DNA of 64,000 bases from Betaproteobacteria bacterium (GCA_016717855.1 JADKEV010000028.1:1-64000), one strand, 5' to 3'; shown: positions 1 through 9,596, numbered from the stretch's first letter. Numbers and translations are program-made. The notes: generated by a model not told the origin, from the letters alone.

Positions 1-167
1 GGGCCCGTCGCGGTGTTGGTGGCGGTCACCAACCAGATGTCGCGGCCTTCATGGCTCTTGCCGATGCTCGCGACTTGCATCAGCTGCGGATGATCGGCGG
101 CAAACTGATGCAGGATCGCGGTGAGGTCGGCATAGCGATGGAAGCGGTCGAACGAGAGTTGGGGCAT
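1..167 (-). CDS. Peptidase M14 (zinc carboxypeptidase) family protein, N-terminal fragment
   Basis: Only the first 55 residues are present; the gene starts at the ATG at 167 and runs off the left edge. The peptide opens [19 protein letters not shown] and continues with [17 protein letters not shown]. The G-K-S-x-E-G-R-x-I segment is typical of M14 carboxypeptidases, where it lies just before the HxxE zinc motif; that motif and the catalytic Glu would be outside the window. The family cleaves C-terminal residues from peptides or peptidoglycan stems. It is divergent from fba, with 175 bp between the two starts. Substrate and localisation cannot be judged from the fragment. Confidence 0.72.
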   Translation of the reverse strand, partial: MPQLSFDRFHRYADLTAILHQFAADHPQLMQVASIGKSHEGRDIWLVTATNTATG

Positions 168-277
168 GTGCGCGGCCGGGGCGAGCGATGGCGAAGGCGC
201 AATGATACCCCTGCCCGAAATGACGCCCGAAGCCTGGCTTGCATGCGGCGGAAATGCGCCGATCCCTGCGCTAGGTC

Positions 278-307
278 ATGAAATCCGTGGAACCGGAGTG
301 ATAGCAT
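278..307 (+). promoter_or_regulatory. Putative fba promoter (extended -10)
   Basis: An extended -10 box TGATAGCAT lies at 299-307. A weak -35 (ATGAAA, 278-283) sits 18 bp upstream of its hexamer. The predicted start site near 314 gives a leader of about 30 nt to the fba ATG. Read by eye only. Confidence 0.35.
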
Positions 308-342
308 TTCACGATCGGTTCATCGCTCCCCAGGAGCCCATC

Positions 343-1405
343 ATGCCCCTCGTTTCAATGCGCCAGCTGCTCGACCACGCCGCCGAACATGAATACGGCT
401 TGCCAGCCTTCAACGTCAACAATCTCGAACAAGTGCAAGCCATCATGGCGGCTGCCTCCGAGACCAATTCGCCGGTGATCATGCAGGCCTCGGTCGGCGC
501 GCGGAAATACGCGGGCGAGGTCTTCCTGCGGCACCTGATCGAAGCCGCCGTCGAGTCGTATCCCGACATCCCGGTCGTCATGCACCAGGACCACGGCCAG
601 TCGCCGGCGGTGTGCCTCGGCGATGAGGCTGGGCTTTTCGTCGGTGATGATGGACGGCTCGCTGGAGGAGGACGGCAAGTCGATCGCCAGCTACGACTAC
701 AACCTCGAGGTCACGAAGAGAGTCGTCGGCATGGCCCACTCGATCGGCGTCACCGTCGAGGGCGAGCTGGGCTGCCTCGGCTCGCTCGAGACGATGAAGG
801 GCGACAAGGAGGACGGCCACGGCGCCGAGGGCACGATGACGCGCGAAATGCTGCTGACCGATCCCGACCAGGCCGCGGACTTCGTCAAGCAGACGCAGCT
901 CGATGCGCTGGCGATCGCGATCGGCACTTCGCACGGCGCCTACAAGTTCTCGCGCAAGCCCACCGGCGACATCCTCGCCATCGACCGCATCAAGGCGATT
1001 CACGTGCGCATTCCCAACACGCATCTGGTGATGCACGGGTCGTCATCGGTGCCGCAGGACCTGCTGGCGATCATCCGCGAAAACGGCGGCGAAATGAAGG
1101 AGACGTATGGCGTGCCGGTCGAGGAAATCCAGGAAGGGATCCGGCACGGCGTGCGCAAGGTGAACATCGACACCGATATCCGTCTGGCCATGACCGCGGC
1201 GGTCCGCAAGTTCCTGAACGAGCACAAAGGCGCGTTCGATCCGCGCGACTTCCTGAAACCCGCGCGCGAGGCGGCCAAACAACTCTGCAAGCAACGCTAC
1301 GAGCAGTTCGGCTGCGCTGGCATGGCCTCGAAGATCAAGCCCATCGCGCTGGACCGGATTGCCGATCGCTACAAGAAGGGCGAGCTCCGGCAGATCGTCA
1401 ACTGA
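343..1405 (+). CDS. fba: Fructose-bisphosphate aldolase class II, frameshifted near 617
   Basis: Reversibly cleaves fructose-1,6-bisphosphate to DHAP and glyceraldehyde-3-phosphate in glycolysis, gluconeogenesis and the Calvin cycle. The start at 343 has an AGGAG ribosome site 7 nt upstream. The first frame carries the zinc motif MHQDHG near residue 80 and reads to AVC at about 614. The rest, from [16 protein letters not shown] through [15 protein letters not shown] and MHGSSSVP (the other metal and phosphate ligands), is in the +1 frame from about 620. Restoring a lost TC (CTCTCGGCG to CTCGGCG at 614-620) would give CLSAMRLGF, matching the family spacing, and a protein of about 354 residues, the normal length. 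Every catalytic motif is conserved, so a sequencing error is more likely than decay, but a real frameshift is not excluded. Confidence 0.9.
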
Positions 1406-1412
1406 ACCGGCG

Positions 1413-1437
1413 TCCCGCCTTTCGCCCGAAGGCGGGA
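1413..1437. repeat. Hairpin after fba, REP-like or weak terminator
   Basis: Perfect 9-bp inverted repeat, TCCCGCCTT and AAGGCGGGA, around a 7-nt loop, 8 bp after the fba stop codon. No T-run follows, so a classic intrinsic terminator is not supported. The AAGGCGGGAATC arm resembles the short palindromic extragenic elements common in GC-rich proteobacteria. Confidence 0.45.
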
Positions 1438-1499
1438 ATCACCCGCCGTTGCCCGAGGGGCCGGCGGCCGGCGTCGGACCGACGTGATCCTGGTAGGCG

Positions 1500-1667
1500 T
1501 CAGGCCTTGGCCGGTACTTTCGCTTCCTGGAATCGGCGCTGCGCCTCACGATCAATCTGCTTGTCCCACAGCAGCGCGCGACCGATCTGCTGTCCTTCTT
1601 CCATCCGCGGGTTTTTCTTCATCAACTCGCTGATGAACTTCGTGTGTTCGGATACGTAGCCGGCCAT
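1500..1667 (-). CDS. DUF3460 family protein (55 aa)
   Basis: Small gene encoding a 55-residue basic protein that begins [18 protein letters not shown] and contains [19 protein letters not shown]. The AYVSEHTxFI...LLxKNPxxxxxQxxGRxxxWDK pattern is characteristic of DUF3460, a short family that I know from betaproteobacteria and that has no assigned function. The ATG overlaps the stop of the upstream methyltransferase gene by one base (TAATG), so translation is probably coupled. It converges on fba, 94 bp away. There is no signal peptide or membrane segment. Confidence 0.75.
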   Translation of the reverse strand: MAGYVSEHTKFISELMKKNPRMEEGQQIGRALLWDKQIDREAQRRFQEAKVPAKA

Positions 1668-2986
1668 TACCGCCCCCTGTCAGGTGATACGGGCATTTTA
1701 CTGCCATCGGGCGCTTCCCCGGCAGCTGATTGCTTCCGGTTTGATCCAGCCACCAGCCGATACTCGACCAGCCGGCATTCCAGCGCGCCGTTGAACAGCG
1801 GGATCTTGCGCGACGGCGCCAGGCGGATGGCCTTCATCAGCCCCATTTCGCCGCACAGCACCCAGGCCCGCCAGCCGGCAAAGTTGCGTTTCATCGTATC
1901 GGCAAACGCCGCGTACAACGCCGGCAGGTCGTCGTCCGCGCCCAGCCGGACGCCGTAGGGCGGGTTGGTGACGATCAGGCCTTCCGCGGCGGGTGCCGCC
2001 AGGGTCAAGGCATCGGCCAACCGCAACCCGATCACGCCACCCAGTCCCAGCCCCGTGGCGTTGGCGCGGGCGGCGGAGATGGCGGCGGGCGCGATGTCCG
2101 AGCCGTGCAGTTGCAGATGTGCGCCGGCGCGGCCCGCCGTGGCTCGTTGTGTCGCATCCTCCCGCGCCGCCTGCCACGCCGCGCCGTCGAACCACGACAG
2201 CCGCCGGAAGCCGAACACGCGGCTGAACCCCGGGGCCATGTCGCAAGCCATCATCGCCGCCTCGATCAGGATCGTGCCGCTGCCGCAGAAAGGATCGACC
2301 AGCGGCTGCGCGGCGGTCCAGCCGGCAAGCTTCAGCATTCCCGCGGCGAGGTTTTCGCGCAGCGGCGCTTCCAGCGCATCCTTGCGATAGCCGCGCTTGA
2401 AAAGCGCGTCGCCGGATGTGTCCAGGTAAAACGTGCATGTGTCGGCGGTAAGAAACGCGTGGATGCGCACGTCGGGCGCCGCCGTGTCGACGCTCGGCCG
2501 CTCGCCGGTCGCGCTACGAAAGCGGTCGCACACGGCGTCCTTGATCTTGAGGGTGATGAAGTCCAGGCTGGTCAGCGGCGAACGGATCGCGGTCACGTTG
2601 ACGCGGATGGTGTTGGCGAGGGCGAACCAGCGCGGCCAGTCCAGGCGCAGCGCCGCGTCGTAGATATCCTGCTGGTTCCGGTAACGGCCGGACCCCACCT
2701 GCCAGAGCACCCGGCTGGCGAGCCGGCTCCACAGATTGACCGTGTAGACGAGATCGAGCTTGCCCGCGAAGGCGACGCCGCCGTCCGTGGCGCGCGCCCC
2801 CTTCGCGCCCAGGGTTTCGAGTTCGGCGGCCAGCGCCGCTTCCAGCCCCCGTGGACAGGTGGCAAAGAACAGCTCTTCGTCGCCGGCGGCGCGCTGCGGC
2901 GCATCGCGCTCGGGTTGCGGCCGGGGTTTGGGCGCGGTGCGCGGCGGCGCGTGCGCGGGACGCCTAGAACGGTTTGACGACGACAA
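1667..2986 (-). CDS. rlmL: THUMP-domain 23S rRNA guanine-N2 methyltransferase (RlmL-like)
   Basis: Predicted SAM-dependent methyltransferase modifying a guanine N2 in 23S rRNA (the G2445 activity of E. coli RlmKL). Residues 1-35 are a basic Pro/Arg-rich tail. A ferredoxin-like/THUMP part covers about 40-195, beginning FFATCPRGLEA. The Rossmann methyltransferase follows, with motif I DPFCGSGTILIEA at 231-243 and the catalytic NPPYG at 341-345. It is 439 residues long and lacks the C-terminal RlmK domain fused to the E. coli enzyme. No ATG is available; the start is TTG at 2986, overlapping the hemJ end by 23 bp. The exact target base is inferred from the family. Confidence 0.85.
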   Translation of the reverse strand: MSSSNRSRRPAHAPPRTAPKPRPQPERDAPQRAAGDEELFFATCPRGLEAALAAELETLGAKGARATDGGVAFAGKLDLVYTVNLWSRLASRVLWQVGSGRYRNQQDIYDAALRLDWPRWFALANTIRVNVTAIRSPLTSLDFITLKIKDAVCDRFRSATGERPSVDTAAPDVRIHAFLTADTCTFYLDTSGDALFKRGYRKDALEAPLRENLAAGMLKLAGWTAAQPLVDPFCGSGTILIEAAMMACDMAPGFSRVFGFRRLSWFDGAAWQAAREDATQRATAGRAGAHLQLHGSDIAPAAISAARANATGLGLGGVIGLRLADALTLAAPAAEGLIVTNPPYGVRLGADDDLPALYAAFADTMKRNFAGWRAWVLCGEMGLMKAIRLAPSRKIPLFNGALECRLVEYRLVAGSNRKQSAAGEAPDGSKMPVSPDRGR

Positions 2987-3380
2987 GGATCACCACCAGG
3001 AAGAGTATCGGAGCCGCCGGAATTTCATTGATCCAGCGGTAGAACACGTGGCCGTGGCGATTCCGGCCGTCGCGCAAGTCGCGCATCAGCTTGCCCAGCC
3101 AGAAATGGTGGGCGATCAGCACGGCGACCAGCGCCAGCTTCGCCATCATCCAGCCGCCGGTGATCCCGTATCCCAGCCACAGCCAGAATCCGAAGACGGC
3201 GGTGAGGACCATGCCGGGCGTCATGATCCCGAAGTACAGTTTCCTCTCCATCACCTTGAAACGATCGATCGAGATCCGGTCTTCCGCGAGCACGTGGTAG
3301 ACGAACAGCCGCGGCAGGTAGAAGAGGCCGGCGAACCACGTGACCATGAATATGATGTGCAATGCCTTGACCCAGAGCAT
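2964..3380 (-). CDS. hemJ: Protoporphyrinogen IX oxidase HemJ (CopD-like membrane protein)
   Basis: 138-residue integral membrane protein of the HemJ/UPF0093 family, which oxidises protoporphyrinogen IX to protoporphyrin IX in heme synthesis. It starts MLWVKALHIIFMVTWFAG and has about four hydrophobic segments (6-28, 52-70, 78-95, 119-136). The conserved His8 in the first helix and Lys81 in GGWMMAKL match the invariant family positions. Length is normal. It lies 9 bp downstream of the ABC permease gene and overlaps rlmL, so it is probably cotranscribed. The CopD label sometimes given to such proteins reflects fold similarity only. Confidence 0.85.
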   Translation of the reverse strand: MLWVKALHIIFMVTWFAGLFYLPRLFVYHVLAEDRISIDRFKVMERKLYFGIMTPGMVLTAVFGFWLWLGYGITGGWMMAKLALVAVLIAHHFWLGKLMRDLRDGRNRHGHVFYRWINEIPAAPILFLVVILVVVKPF

Positions 3381-3389
3381 CGCGAACCC

Positions 3390-4172
3390 CTACTTGAGCA
3401 GCCGCCGGCGCGTGAGCACCAGCGCCACGTAGTACGCCACGACCGCATACGCGGCCAGGACCGCGATGTGCAGGAACAGCGCGTCGGGAATCCGGCCCAT
3501 CAGCAAGGGCCGCGCGATGTCGATCGCGTGTTTCAGCGGCAGCGCGCTGGCGACGGCCTGCAGCGCGGCGGGCATCTGCTCGACCGGAAAGAACACCCCC
3601 GAGAGCAGCAGCATCGGGGTCAGCATCAGCGTGAAGAAGTAGGTGAAGAAGTCATAACCCGGCGCGAGCGCGTTCATGATCAGGGCGAAGGCGCCGAAAC
3701 ACAGCCCCACGAGGAAACCGAGCGGCAGGATCCAGATCGCCAGGCCCGAATGCCCGTAACCGAGCGCGAGGATGACCAACAGGATCGCGGTGACCGAGAT
3801 CACGCTCTTGGTCGCGGTCCAGATCCACTCGGCGAACAGCACGTCGTCCAGCGATATCGGCGTGTTGATGATCGCGTCCCAGGTCCGCTGCATGAACATC
3901 CGCGAAAACGCCGAGTACATGCCCTCGAACGACGCGGTGAACATCGCGCTCTGGCACACCATCCCGGTGCCGATGAAGGCGATGTACTTCATCCCGTTCA
4001 TCTCCGGTATGAACGAGCCGATGCCGTAGCCGATCGCGAGCATGTACAGCAGCGGATCGGCGATGTTGCCCAGCACCGAGGCGATGGCGAGCTTGCGCCA
4101 GACCAGCAGGTTGCGCCGCCAGACGGGCGTCCAGCGGAGCGAGAATTCGGGCATGCGGTAGATGTTGGTCAT
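3390..4172 (-). CDS. nodJ: ABC-2 type transporter permease, NodJ family
   Basis: 260-residue permease with six hydrophobic segments and the ABC-2 signature region near the C-terminus (LTPMLLLSGVFFPVEQMP, about residues 185-202). The N-terminal RMPEFSLRWTPVWRRNLLVW segment is NodJ-like. In rhizobia NodIJ exports lipochitooligosaccharides, but close homologues are widespread in non-symbiotic betaproteobacteria, where they act as general exporters of unknown substrate. It is paired with the ATPase gene immediately upstream (10 bp apart). No nodulation genes are nearby, so the symbol denotes family only. Confidence 0.85.
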   Translation of the reverse strand: MTNIYRMPEFSLRWTPVWRRNLLVWRKLAIASVLGNIADPLLYMLAIGYGIGSFIPEMNGMKYIAFIGTGMVCQSAMFTASFEGMYSAFSRMFMQRTWDAIINTPISLDDVLFAEWIWTATKSVISVTAILLVILALGYGHSGLAIWILPLGFLVGLCFGAFALIMNALAPGYDFFTYFFTLMLTPMLLLSGVFFPVEQMPAALQAVASALPLKHAIDIARPLLMGRIPDALFLHIAVLAAYAVVAYYVALVLTRRRLLK

Positions 4173-4182
4173 GGTCGTGCCG

Positions 4183-5100
4183 TCAATCGCGCAACTCGCG
4201 CCCGGTCAGCTTGATGAACAGGTCTTCCAGATTGGCCGGCCGGTGCAGGTAGCGCACGCCGCTCTGGCCGAGCAGCGTCTTCAGCAGCGGCTGCGGGTCG
4301 CGCGCGTAGCAGAACGCGGTCTCGCCGGTGATCTCGATCCGGTCGGCCAGGCCCCGGCCGTGCGTTTCGCCCCAGGCCCGCGCTTCGTCGCCGTAGACTT
4401 CGACGACTTCCGGCTCGACGTGCTGTGCGATCAGCGCGCGCGGTTCGTCGCTGGCGATCAGCTTGCCGTGATCGATCACCGCCAGCCGCGTGGCGAGGCG
4501 CTCGGCTTCATCCATGAAGTGCGTCGTCAGGAGGATGGTCTTGCCCTGGTTGAGCAGCTGCCGCAATCCGTCCCAGATCAGGTGTCGCGCCTGCGGATCG
4601 AGCCCGGTCGTCGGCTCGTCGAGGATCAGCAGTTCGGGATCGTTGATCAGCGCCCGCGCCAGCGTCAGGCGCCGCTTCATCCCGCCCGAGAGCGTGCGTA
4701 TGCTCGCGTGCTCCTTGCTTTGCAGCCCGGCGAAGTCGAGCAGCTTCGGAATCCGGCGGTCAAGCTCGGCCTTCGCGATACCGAAGTACCGTCCGTAGAT
4801 GATCAGGTTCTCGCGGGCCGTGAAATCCGGGTCCAGGTTGTCCATCTGCGGTACAACGCCGACGCGGATGCGCGCCTGCCGCGCCGCCAGCGGAACCGGC
4901 AGGCCGACCATCTCGATTGTCCCGCCGTCGGGGTCGATCAGGCCCAGGCAGCAGCGCAGCGTCGTCGTCTTGCCCGCGCCGTTGGGGCCCAGCAGGCCGA
5001 AACACTCGCCGCGTTCGATCGCGAACGACAAGCCGTCGACCACCGGGGTGCCGCCGTACCGCTTGACCAGCCCGTCGACCTTGAGGACCGCGTCGCTCAC
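4183..5100 (-). CDS. nodI: ABC transporter ATP-binding protein, NodI family
   Basis: Nucleotide-binding subunit partnering the NodJ-type permease. The chosen start is the GTG at 5100, which overlaps the stop of the hydrolase gene (GTGA) and gives 305 residues, the usual NodI length; a reading from 5166 would add 22 unrelated residues. Walker A GPNGAGKTTT is near residue 40, followed by signature LSGGMKRR, Walker B LLILDEPTTGLD and the switch His in LLTTHFMDEAE. The C-terminal 80 residues are the NodI-type extension. Exported substrate unknown. Confidence 0.87.
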   Translation of the reverse strand: MSDAVLKVDGLVKRYGGTPVVDGLSFAIERGECFGLLGPNGAGKTTTLRCCLGLIDPDGGTIEMVGLPVPLAARQARIRVGVVPQMDNLDPDFTARENLIIYGRYFGIAKAELDRRIPKLLDFAGLQSKEHASIRTLSGGMKRRLTLARALINDPELLILDEPTTGLDPQARHLIWDGLRQLLNQGKTILLTTHFMDEAERLATRLAVIDHGKLIASDEPRALIAQHVEPEVVEVYGDEARAWGETHGRGLADRIEITGETAFCYARDPQPLLKTLLGQSGVRYLHRPANLEDLFIKLTGRELRD

Positions 5101-5726
5101 GGCCGCCACATGCCGGTGAGGACACGCTGCAACTGGGTCAGGCGACCGTGAAAGAAGTGCCCGCAACCGGGAAACACCACGATGGGCAGGTGCTGCGGGC
5201 GCGCCCAGTTCAGCACATCCGCGAGCGGGACGACGTCGTCCTCTTCGCCGTGGACGACGATGGTGTCGTCCGGGACAGCGTCCAGCGGAAAGCGATTCAC
5301 CGCGGGGCCGGTCAGGACCAGGCGCTCGACCGGGCGCGCGTCCCGGATGCGCTGCCAGAGCCGGGTCTGCACGAAGGTCCCGAACGAAAACCCGGCCAGC
5401 ACGAGGCGCCCTCCCGGATAGAGGCGCGCCGCGTAGTCCAGCGCCGCCTGCGCATCGTCGGTTTCGCCCAGCCCCTCGTCGAACACGCCCTCGCTCCGGC
5501 CGGCCCCGCGGAAGTTGAAGCGCATCGCGGCATAGCCCAGGTGATGGAAGGTCTTGGCCAGCGTCACCGCCACCTTGTTGTCCATCGTACCGCCCATCTT
5601 CGGGTGCGGATGCGCGACCAGCGCGACGCCGCGCGGCGCGGAGTCCGCGGGTGCAGGCTGATGCGCGACCTCCAGAGCACCCGCCGGACCGTCGATCAGT
5701 TCGGTGACCGTGTGATTCGCTTTCAA
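5097..5726 (-). CDS. Alpha/beta hydrolase, COG2945 type
   Basis: 209-residue cytosolic serine hydrolase. The nucleophile elbow is GFSFG (about residues 117-121), the acid is in HGEEDDVVP, and the catalytic His is in GCGHFFHG near the C-terminus. The N-terminal VALVAHPHPKMGGTMDNKV and FNFRGAGRSEG segments are hallmarks of the COG2945 group of small hydrolases. The substrate is unknown; an esterase or related hydrolase is the limit of what can be said. It lies between the ferredoxin gene (1 bp) and nodI (overlap), in one apparent operon. Confidence 0.8.
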   Translation of the reverse strand: MKANHTVTELIDGPAGALEVAHQPAPADSAPRGVALVAHPHPKMGGTMDNKVAVTLAKTFHHLGYAAMRFNFRGAGRSEGVFDEGLGETDDAQAALDYAARLYPGGRLVLAGFSFGTFVQTRLWQRIRDARPVERLVLTGPAVNRFPLDAVPDDTIVVHGEEDDVVPLADVLNWARPQHLPIVVFPGCGHFFHGRLTQLQRVLTGMWRP

Positions 5727-5727
5727 T

Positions 5728-6036
5728 TCAGATGCGCAAGCGCTCGACCGGCTTGCCCCCGCGGATATGGCTGTCGATTATTTCGTCGACGTCCGCCTCG
5801 TTCGCGTATGTGTACCAGACCTCCTCCGGGTACACGACCATGACGGGACCCTCGTCGCAGCGGTCCAGGCAGCCGGCCTTGTTGATCCGGACCAGGCCGC
5901 GGCCATTGAGCTTGAGTTCCTTGATCCGCTTCTTGGCGTACGCCTGCAATTCGGTCGCGCCATGGTTGTTGCAGCAGTTTTCGCCGCCCTCGCGCTGATT
6001 GAGGCAAAAAAAGACGTGCTGGCGGTAATAGCTCAT
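5728..6036 (-). CDS. Thioredoxin-like [2Fe-2S] ferredoxin
   Basis: 102-residue protein of the thioredoxin-like 2Fe-2S family. Likely cluster ligands are Cys11, Cys22 (in NCCNNHG), Cys56 and Cys60 (AGCLDRCDEGP), the spacing typical of this family. The C-terminal GPVMVVYPEEVWYTY is conserved in the group. It probably acts as a soluble electron carrier, partner unknown. The start ATG at 6036 gives the standard length; upstream in-frame sequence belongs to the VanZ region read in another frame. It is followed directly by the hydrolase gene. Confidence 0.85.
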   Translation of the reverse strand: MSYYRQHVFFCLNQREGGENCCNNHGATELQAYAKKRIKELKLNGRGLVRINKAGCLDRCDEGPVMVVYPEEVWYTYANEADVDEIIDSHIRGGKPVERLRI

Positions 6037-6143
6037 GGGTCGGTACCGGGTTGGGGACTGCGGGCGTGCCGGGGGTTGCGGGCGAGCCGGAATTATACGC
6101 TCCTGCCCCGGGACCCGAGCGACGGCGCGCCGCGCCGCGCCCT

Positions 6144-7180
6144 TTACCGGCGGCCGAACAGCACCAGCAGGTGCAGCGCCGCGAACACGGGCCAGACCAG
6201 CAGCACGGTGCGGGTGAGGCCGTTGAAGTTGAGCAAGTGGCCGTAGTTCCAGTCGAAGCGCGCCAGCGACGCCTGCGCGAACAGCAGATCGGGCATCAGC
6301 ACGGCGGCGAACAGCGAGGAGAGCAGCGCCACGGCGCAGACAATCATCCGCGCCCGCTGCGGCAACCAGACCGCAACCAGCAGCGCCAGCGCACCCGCCG
6401 CGATGCCGATGCCCGCGCCCGGGCGCAGCCAGTGGTCCCAGGGCGCCGACTTGAGCAGCAGCGCCGCGGCGCCCGCCTTGAGCGTCAGCGCCGCGACAAT
6501 GAACAGCACCGCGGTCACGCCGAAATACTCGCGCCGCCGCAGGAGCAGCGCGACGAACAACAGGACGCCGAGAAAATTGAGGCCGGTCTGCGCCGCTTCG
6601 AGCATCACGGTCGCATGGTCCGTGGCGACGGCCACATCCGGCTGGAAGGTCGCCGCGAACAGCGCGATTGCGGGATTGACCTGCATCACCCACCAAACCA
6701 CCAGCAGGGTCAGCCCGAAGTCGCCCAGCCGCCCACCCAGGAAGGCTGCCTCGCGCCACTGCCGCAGCCGGCGGCGCCAATGCGGGTGGCTCATGATCGC
6801 GGCGGCGATGCCCGCGCCCAGCACGGCGCCAAAGACGTTCGCCAGCGAGTCGATGGCGCTGGCGCGGCGCAACGGCAGGTACATCTGCGCCCATTCCATC
6901 GCCAGGCTGAGCAACGCGCACCAGGCGATCGCACGAAGCGCGGCGCGGCCGACCGACGTGTCGCGGCCGCCCGTCCAGGTCGCCGCGATACCAAGCGGCG
7001 CATAGGCGACGATGTTGATCAGGACATCGGGAAGATTGAAGCGCGGCCAGGGCGCCCACAGGAAGAACGGCGTCCCGGGCGCCGGCGGAAGCCAGCCGGA
7101 AAAGGGCTGGAGGCTGGCATGGACCACCAGCAGCGTGCAGAGCCCGGCGAGGAAGTGCGGCAGTGCAGACCGCGGTGGCA

Positions 7181-7181
<1 letters not shown>
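6144..7181 (-). CDS. VanZ-like family membrane protein
   Basis: 345-residue membrane protein. The VanZ-like core is in the first 140 residues: RFNLPDVLINIVAYAPLG, then the region ending SLAMEWAQMYLPLRRASA and DSLANVFGAVLG. The rest contributes further hydrophobic segments, about nine in total. VanZ proteins are linked to teicoplanin resistance in Gram-positives, but in proteobacteria their role is unknown. The ATG at 7181 shares one base with the stop codon of the damaged GNAT gene (TGATG). The conserved E-W-x-Q of the family is present. Confidence 0.75.
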
Positions 7182-7727
<546 letters not shown>

Positions 7728-7743
7728 GGCCGCGCCAGCGCGC

Positions 7744-8811
7744 TCAGCGCGCCGCCTTGATTTCGGTCCAGAGCTTGTTGCGCAGCCGCCGCTGCTTGAC
7801 GTTCAGATCCTGCAGCTGTTCGAGCTTGGCCTGCGCCGCCTGGTCCGGGAACACCGCCTTGTTCTGCGCGATATCGCGCTTGATGTACTGCATCGCATCG
7901 GCGTTCGGGTTGCCGGAGCCGATCAGGTTGGTGAGTTCCGCCGCGTTCTTGCCCTCGAGCATGAAGTTCATGAACTTGAGCGCCAGATCGGGGCGCGGCG
8001 CGCTCTTGTGGATGACCATGTTGTCGAGCGCGAGCACGGCGCCTTCCTTCGGCAGCGAGTGCAGGACCTTGAACTTTCTTCCCGCCGCCTGCGCGTCGAG
8101 ATTCGCCTGGAAGATGTCGTTCGAATACCCGTGCACCAGCCAGATGTTGCCGACCGTCAGTTCCTTGATGTACGACGAGGCGTTGAACGCGGCCCAGTAC
8201 GGCTTGGCCTTCTTGATCACATCCGCCGCCTGCTTCCAGTGCGCCTCGTCGACGTCATTGGCCGAGTAACCCAGGTACTTCAGCGCGGCGGCAAACAGCT
8301 CGTTCGAGCTGTCGAGCACCGTGACCCGCTTTTTCAGCTTTTCGAGGATCTTCGGATCGAATATCGTGGCCCACGAATCCACCGGAACGCCCAACTCCTT
8401 GATCTTCTCGTCGTTGTACCCGATCAGCGTGATCGACATCGCGTACGGCACCGAGTACTGGTTGCCTGGATCGAACTGGGTGTTCATGTAGGCCGGACCG
8501 ATGTTCTTCAGGTTCGGCAGCTGCGCCTTGTCGATGGCTTTCAGCGCACCCTGCTTGATCAACGTCTGCATCGCGTTGCCCGTCGGGACCAGGAGGTCGT
8601 AGCCCTTGGCGCCGGCGGCCAGCTTGGCCAGCAGTTCCTCGTTATCCGAGTAATAGGTCTGCACCACCTGGCATTTGCACGACTCCTCGAAGCGCTTCAC
8701 CGTTTCGGGCGCGATGTAGTTGTTCCAGTTGTACAAGTGGAGCTTGTCCGCGGCCGCGGCCGATATGAGGGGAAGACCCGCGAGCAAAAGCGTGATCAGC
8801 AGTCGTTTCAT
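7744..8811 (-). CDS. potF: Polyamine ABC transporter, periplasmic binding protein
   Basis: Periplasmic spermidine/putrescine-binding protein that hands substrate to PotBC. The start ATG at 8811 overlaps the potC stop (ATGA) and gives 355 residues. Residues 1-21 (MKRLLITLLLAGLPLISAAAA) form a Sec signal peptide. The mature part starts DKLHLYNWNNYIAPETVKRF, the signature of PotD/PotF proteins, and continues with YYSDNEELLAKL and LVPTGNAMQ. YNWNNYI and the later aromatic residues normally line the polyamine pocket. Spermidine versus putrescine preference cannot be decided from sequence. Confidence 0.9.
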   Translation of the reverse strand: MKRLLITLLLAGLPLISAAAADKLHLYNWNNYIAPETVKRFEESCKCQVVQTYYSDNEELLAKLAAGAKGYDLLVPTGNAMQTLIKQGALKAIDKAQLPNLKNIGPAYMNTQFDPGNQYSVPYAMSITLIGYNDEKIKELGVPVDSWATIFDPKILEKLKKRVTVLDSSNELFAAALKYLGYSANDVDEAHWKQAADVIKKAKPYWAAFNASSYIKELTVGNIWLVHGYSNDIFQANLDAQAAGRKFKVLHSLPKEGAVLALDNMVIHKSAPRPDLALKFMNFMLEGKNAAELTNLIGSGNPNADAMQYIKRDIAQNKAVFPDQAAQAKLEQLQDLNVKQRRLRNKLWTEIKAAR

Positions 8812-9596
8812 GACGATGTCTCCTTGCTGGGTTCGAGGATTTCGGGGGACAGTCTGGATGCCGCGACGATCATCGCCAGCGTCAGCAGCATCAGCAGTGT
8901 GGACACGGCGTTGACCTCCGGGGTGACGGCTATCTTGATCATCGAGTAAATCTGCAGCGGGAGTGTAGACGTGCTGGCTCCCGCAGTAAAGAAGGTGATC
9001 ACGAAATCGTCGATGGACAGCGTAAAAGCCATCAGCGCACCAGCGAACACCCCCGGCATGATCAGGGGCAGCGTCACGTGGCGAAACGCCTGCGCCGGGG
9101 TGGCGCCGCAATCGCGCGCCGCCTCGGTCAGGCTCTCGTCCATTCCGGCCAGGCGCGAGCGGACGACGATGGCGACGAAGCCGATGCAGAACGCGATATG
9201 GGCAAGCGTCACCGAGACCAGCCCGAGCGTGAAGTTGAGCAGCACGAAGAATATGAGCAGGCTCACGCCCATCAGGATTTCCGGGATGGCGATGGGCGTG
9301 AGCACCAGCACCGACAGCACCCGCAACCGCTGTCGGTGAAGGGCCAGTCCGGCCATCGTGCCGAGAACCGTCGACACCACGCTGGTCATGACGGCGATGA
9401 TCAGCGAGTTGCCCGCCGCGGCCAGCATTTCGTCGTTCTCGAACAGCTTTTTGTACCAGTCGAACGTGAAGCCGACCCACTCTGCATTCAGGCGCGAATC
9501 GTTGAAGGAATAGACAATGACGATCGCCAGCGGCAGGTACAGGAACGCATACCCGGACAGGGCGGCCGCCCAGAGCCACTTCGAAGGTTTACGCAC
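8808..9596 (-). CDS. potC: Polyamine ABC transporter permease PotC
   Basis: Inner-membrane permease of the polyamine importer, with six predicted helices and the EAA loop (EAARDCGATPAQAFRHVTLP) that docks on PotA. The GTG at 9596 is preferred because GGAGAGG lies 8 to 9 nt upstream and it overlaps potB by only 8 bp. A second GTG at 9623 would add nine residues without a ribosome site. The protein is 262 residues, normal for PotC. It overlaps potF by 4 bp. Confidence 0.88.
   Translation of the reverse strand: MRKPSKWLWAAALSGYAFLYLPLAIVIVYSFNDSRLNAEWVGFTFDWYKKLFENDEMLAAAGNSLIIAVMTSVVSTVLGTMAGLALHRQRLRVLSVLVLTPIAIPEILMGVSLLIFFVLLNFTLGLVSVTLAHIAFCIGFVAIVVRSRLAGMDESLTEAARDCGATPAQAFRHVTLPLIMPGVFAGALMAFTLSIDDFVITFFTAGASTSTLPLQIYSMIKIAVTPEVNAVSTLLMLLTLAMIVAASRLSPEILEPSKETSS

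Noticed and set aside
3390..5100. Symbiotic nodulation exporter NodIJ
   Set aside because: The proteins fit the family, but no nod, nif or fix genes or nod boxes are nearby. The pair occurs broadly in free-living betaproteobacteria.
5728..7059. Long minus-strand frame fusing VanZ-region sequence to the ferredoxin
   Set aside because: Only the last 102 residues match a family. The upstream part is the VanZ gene in another frame.
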